18,049 nucleotides of DNA from UBA11606 sp039815945 (GTDB lineage Bacteria; Actinomycetota; Acidimicrobiia; Acidimicrobiales; Aldehydirespiratoraceae). A program made the position numbers and the translations under genes. The stretch covers positions 1 through 18,049 of the forward strand of contig JBCBYI010000066.1 of the NCBI GenBank assembly GCA_039815945.1, read 5' to 3'. Below the pieces are notes generated by a model. The model searched no databases and was not told where the DNA came from. It was given only the letters and a program-made list of their open reading frames with translations. Positions 17,780 through 18,049 of the stretch are shown one piece after another. Numbering within the stretch: the first letter of the stretch is position 1; each line of letters begins with the position of its first letter.

Positions 17780-17791
17780 GGACCTAGGTCC
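17780..17791. promoter_or_regulatory. Palindrome GGACCTAGGTCC, DosR/DevR-like box (predicted)
   Basis: This perfect 12-bp palindrome is upstream of PEP synthase. It shares GGACCWAGGTCC with 6045-6058 upstream of the PPOX-trehalose operon. With the TACGGT -10 at 17750-17755, its centre falls near -42, a classic activator position. Similar boxes control PEP/pyruvate-phosphate dikinase genes in the Streptomyces DevR regulon (recalled knowledge, not checked). Confidence 0.45.
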
Positions 17792-17799
17792 TGGCTCGT

Positions 17800-18049
17800 T
17801 CAGGAGTCGTCGCAGGCGGCGAGAATGTCGTGGGTCATCGCCGGGAACGGCAACTCGAACCGGTTCGGGTCGAGGCCCCGCTCCGCTCGGATCGCCCGGA
17901 TCGCTTCCTTGACGGCGAAATAGGCGGAGAACCCGAGCTGAATGTTCGCCTCCCCTACCCCCTTGGAGTTGTGGAGTCCCCGTCGGCCCGGCGGGCCACC
18001 GGTCTCCTGCAGGATCTCGACCGTCCAGTCGCGGGGCATGTCGTCGATC
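17800..18049 (-). CDS. Xanthine dehydrogenase/aldehyde oxidase-type molybdopterin-binding subunit, C-terminal part
   Basis: Only the last ~83 residues are in the window; the frame is open through the right edge. The segment RGLHNSKGVGEANIQLGFSA followed by YFAVKEAIRAIRAERGLDPN matches the C-terminus of large molybdenum hydroxylase subunits. There a KGVGE motif carries the catalytic glutamate, followed by an alanine-rich helix (A..AV.DAI..AR.E.GL) and a short LPFPAM tail. The substrate (purine, CO or aldehyde type) cannot be told. The internal ATG at 18039 is not the true start. The gene is upstream of PEP synthase on the same strand, with the palindrome between them. Confidence 0.8.
   Translation of the reverse strand, partial: IDDMPRDWTVEILQETGGPPGRRGLHNSKGVGEANIQLGFSAYFAVKEAIRAIRAERGLDPNRFELPFPAMTHDILAACDDS

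Overview
The window is high-GC, densely packed bacterial DNA, most likely from an actinobacterium. An Acidimicrobiia/Ilumatobacter-like lineage is my guess, not something the sequence proves. The basis is the strong G/C bias at third codon positions, an F420-type LLM oxidoreductase, a saccharopine-dehydrogenase-like enoyl reductase, Thr/Pro-rich secreted lipoprotein linkers, and a recurrent TANNNT-N6-ATG start signature typical of leaderless actinobacterial transcripts.

Layout. 1-1534 (+): the end of a DinB-like gene, then a saccharopine-dehydrogenase/trans-acting enoyl reductase family gene. 1538-3989: a Coq4-family gene (-) diverges from a TetR regulator (+), with two near-identical 15-bp inverted repeats 22 bp apart between them. 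A Gfo/Idh/MocA oxidoreductase follows, then a relict TetR C-terminus. 4168-6008 (-): a two-gene operon of a PPOX-fold flavin/F420-type protein and a TreT-like trehalose glycosyltransferase, with a perfect 14-bp palindrome GGGACCAAGGTCCC just upstream.

About 6120-10900 is a decayed genomic island that looks less GC-rich than its surroundings. It is bounded on the left by what looks like the last bases of a minus-strand tRNA plus its terminator, and on the right by an initiator tRNA-Met gene. It carries a small tandem-HTH protein, two related SUKH (SMI1/KNR4-like) proteins, an IS6110-like IS3-family element (7983-9328) with a frameshifted orfB, and a large serine recombinase that has lost its catalytic N-terminus at the IS edge. 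The recombinase tail reads antisense through the tRNA.

11056-18049: a second TetR regulator (+), a subtilisin-like lipoprotein (-), an LLM-class oxidoreductase (+), a broken reading frame, a hotdog thioesterase (+), a short RidA-like protein (-), phosphoenolpyruvate synthase (-), and the C-terminus of a xanthine dehydrogenase/aldehyde oxidase molybdenum subunit (-).

The most interesting regulatory signal is that the PPOX-trehalose operon and the PEP synthase gene, 12 kb apart, share the palindrome core GGACCWAGGTCC at about the same predicted promoter position (centred near -42/-43). It resembles the DosR/DevR dormancy box. This suggests a hypoxia/dormancy-type regulon linking trehalose synthesis and PEP synthesis. 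I see no wholly new multi-gene system. The island is best read as a stranded, inactivated integrative element with orphan immunity-like genes.
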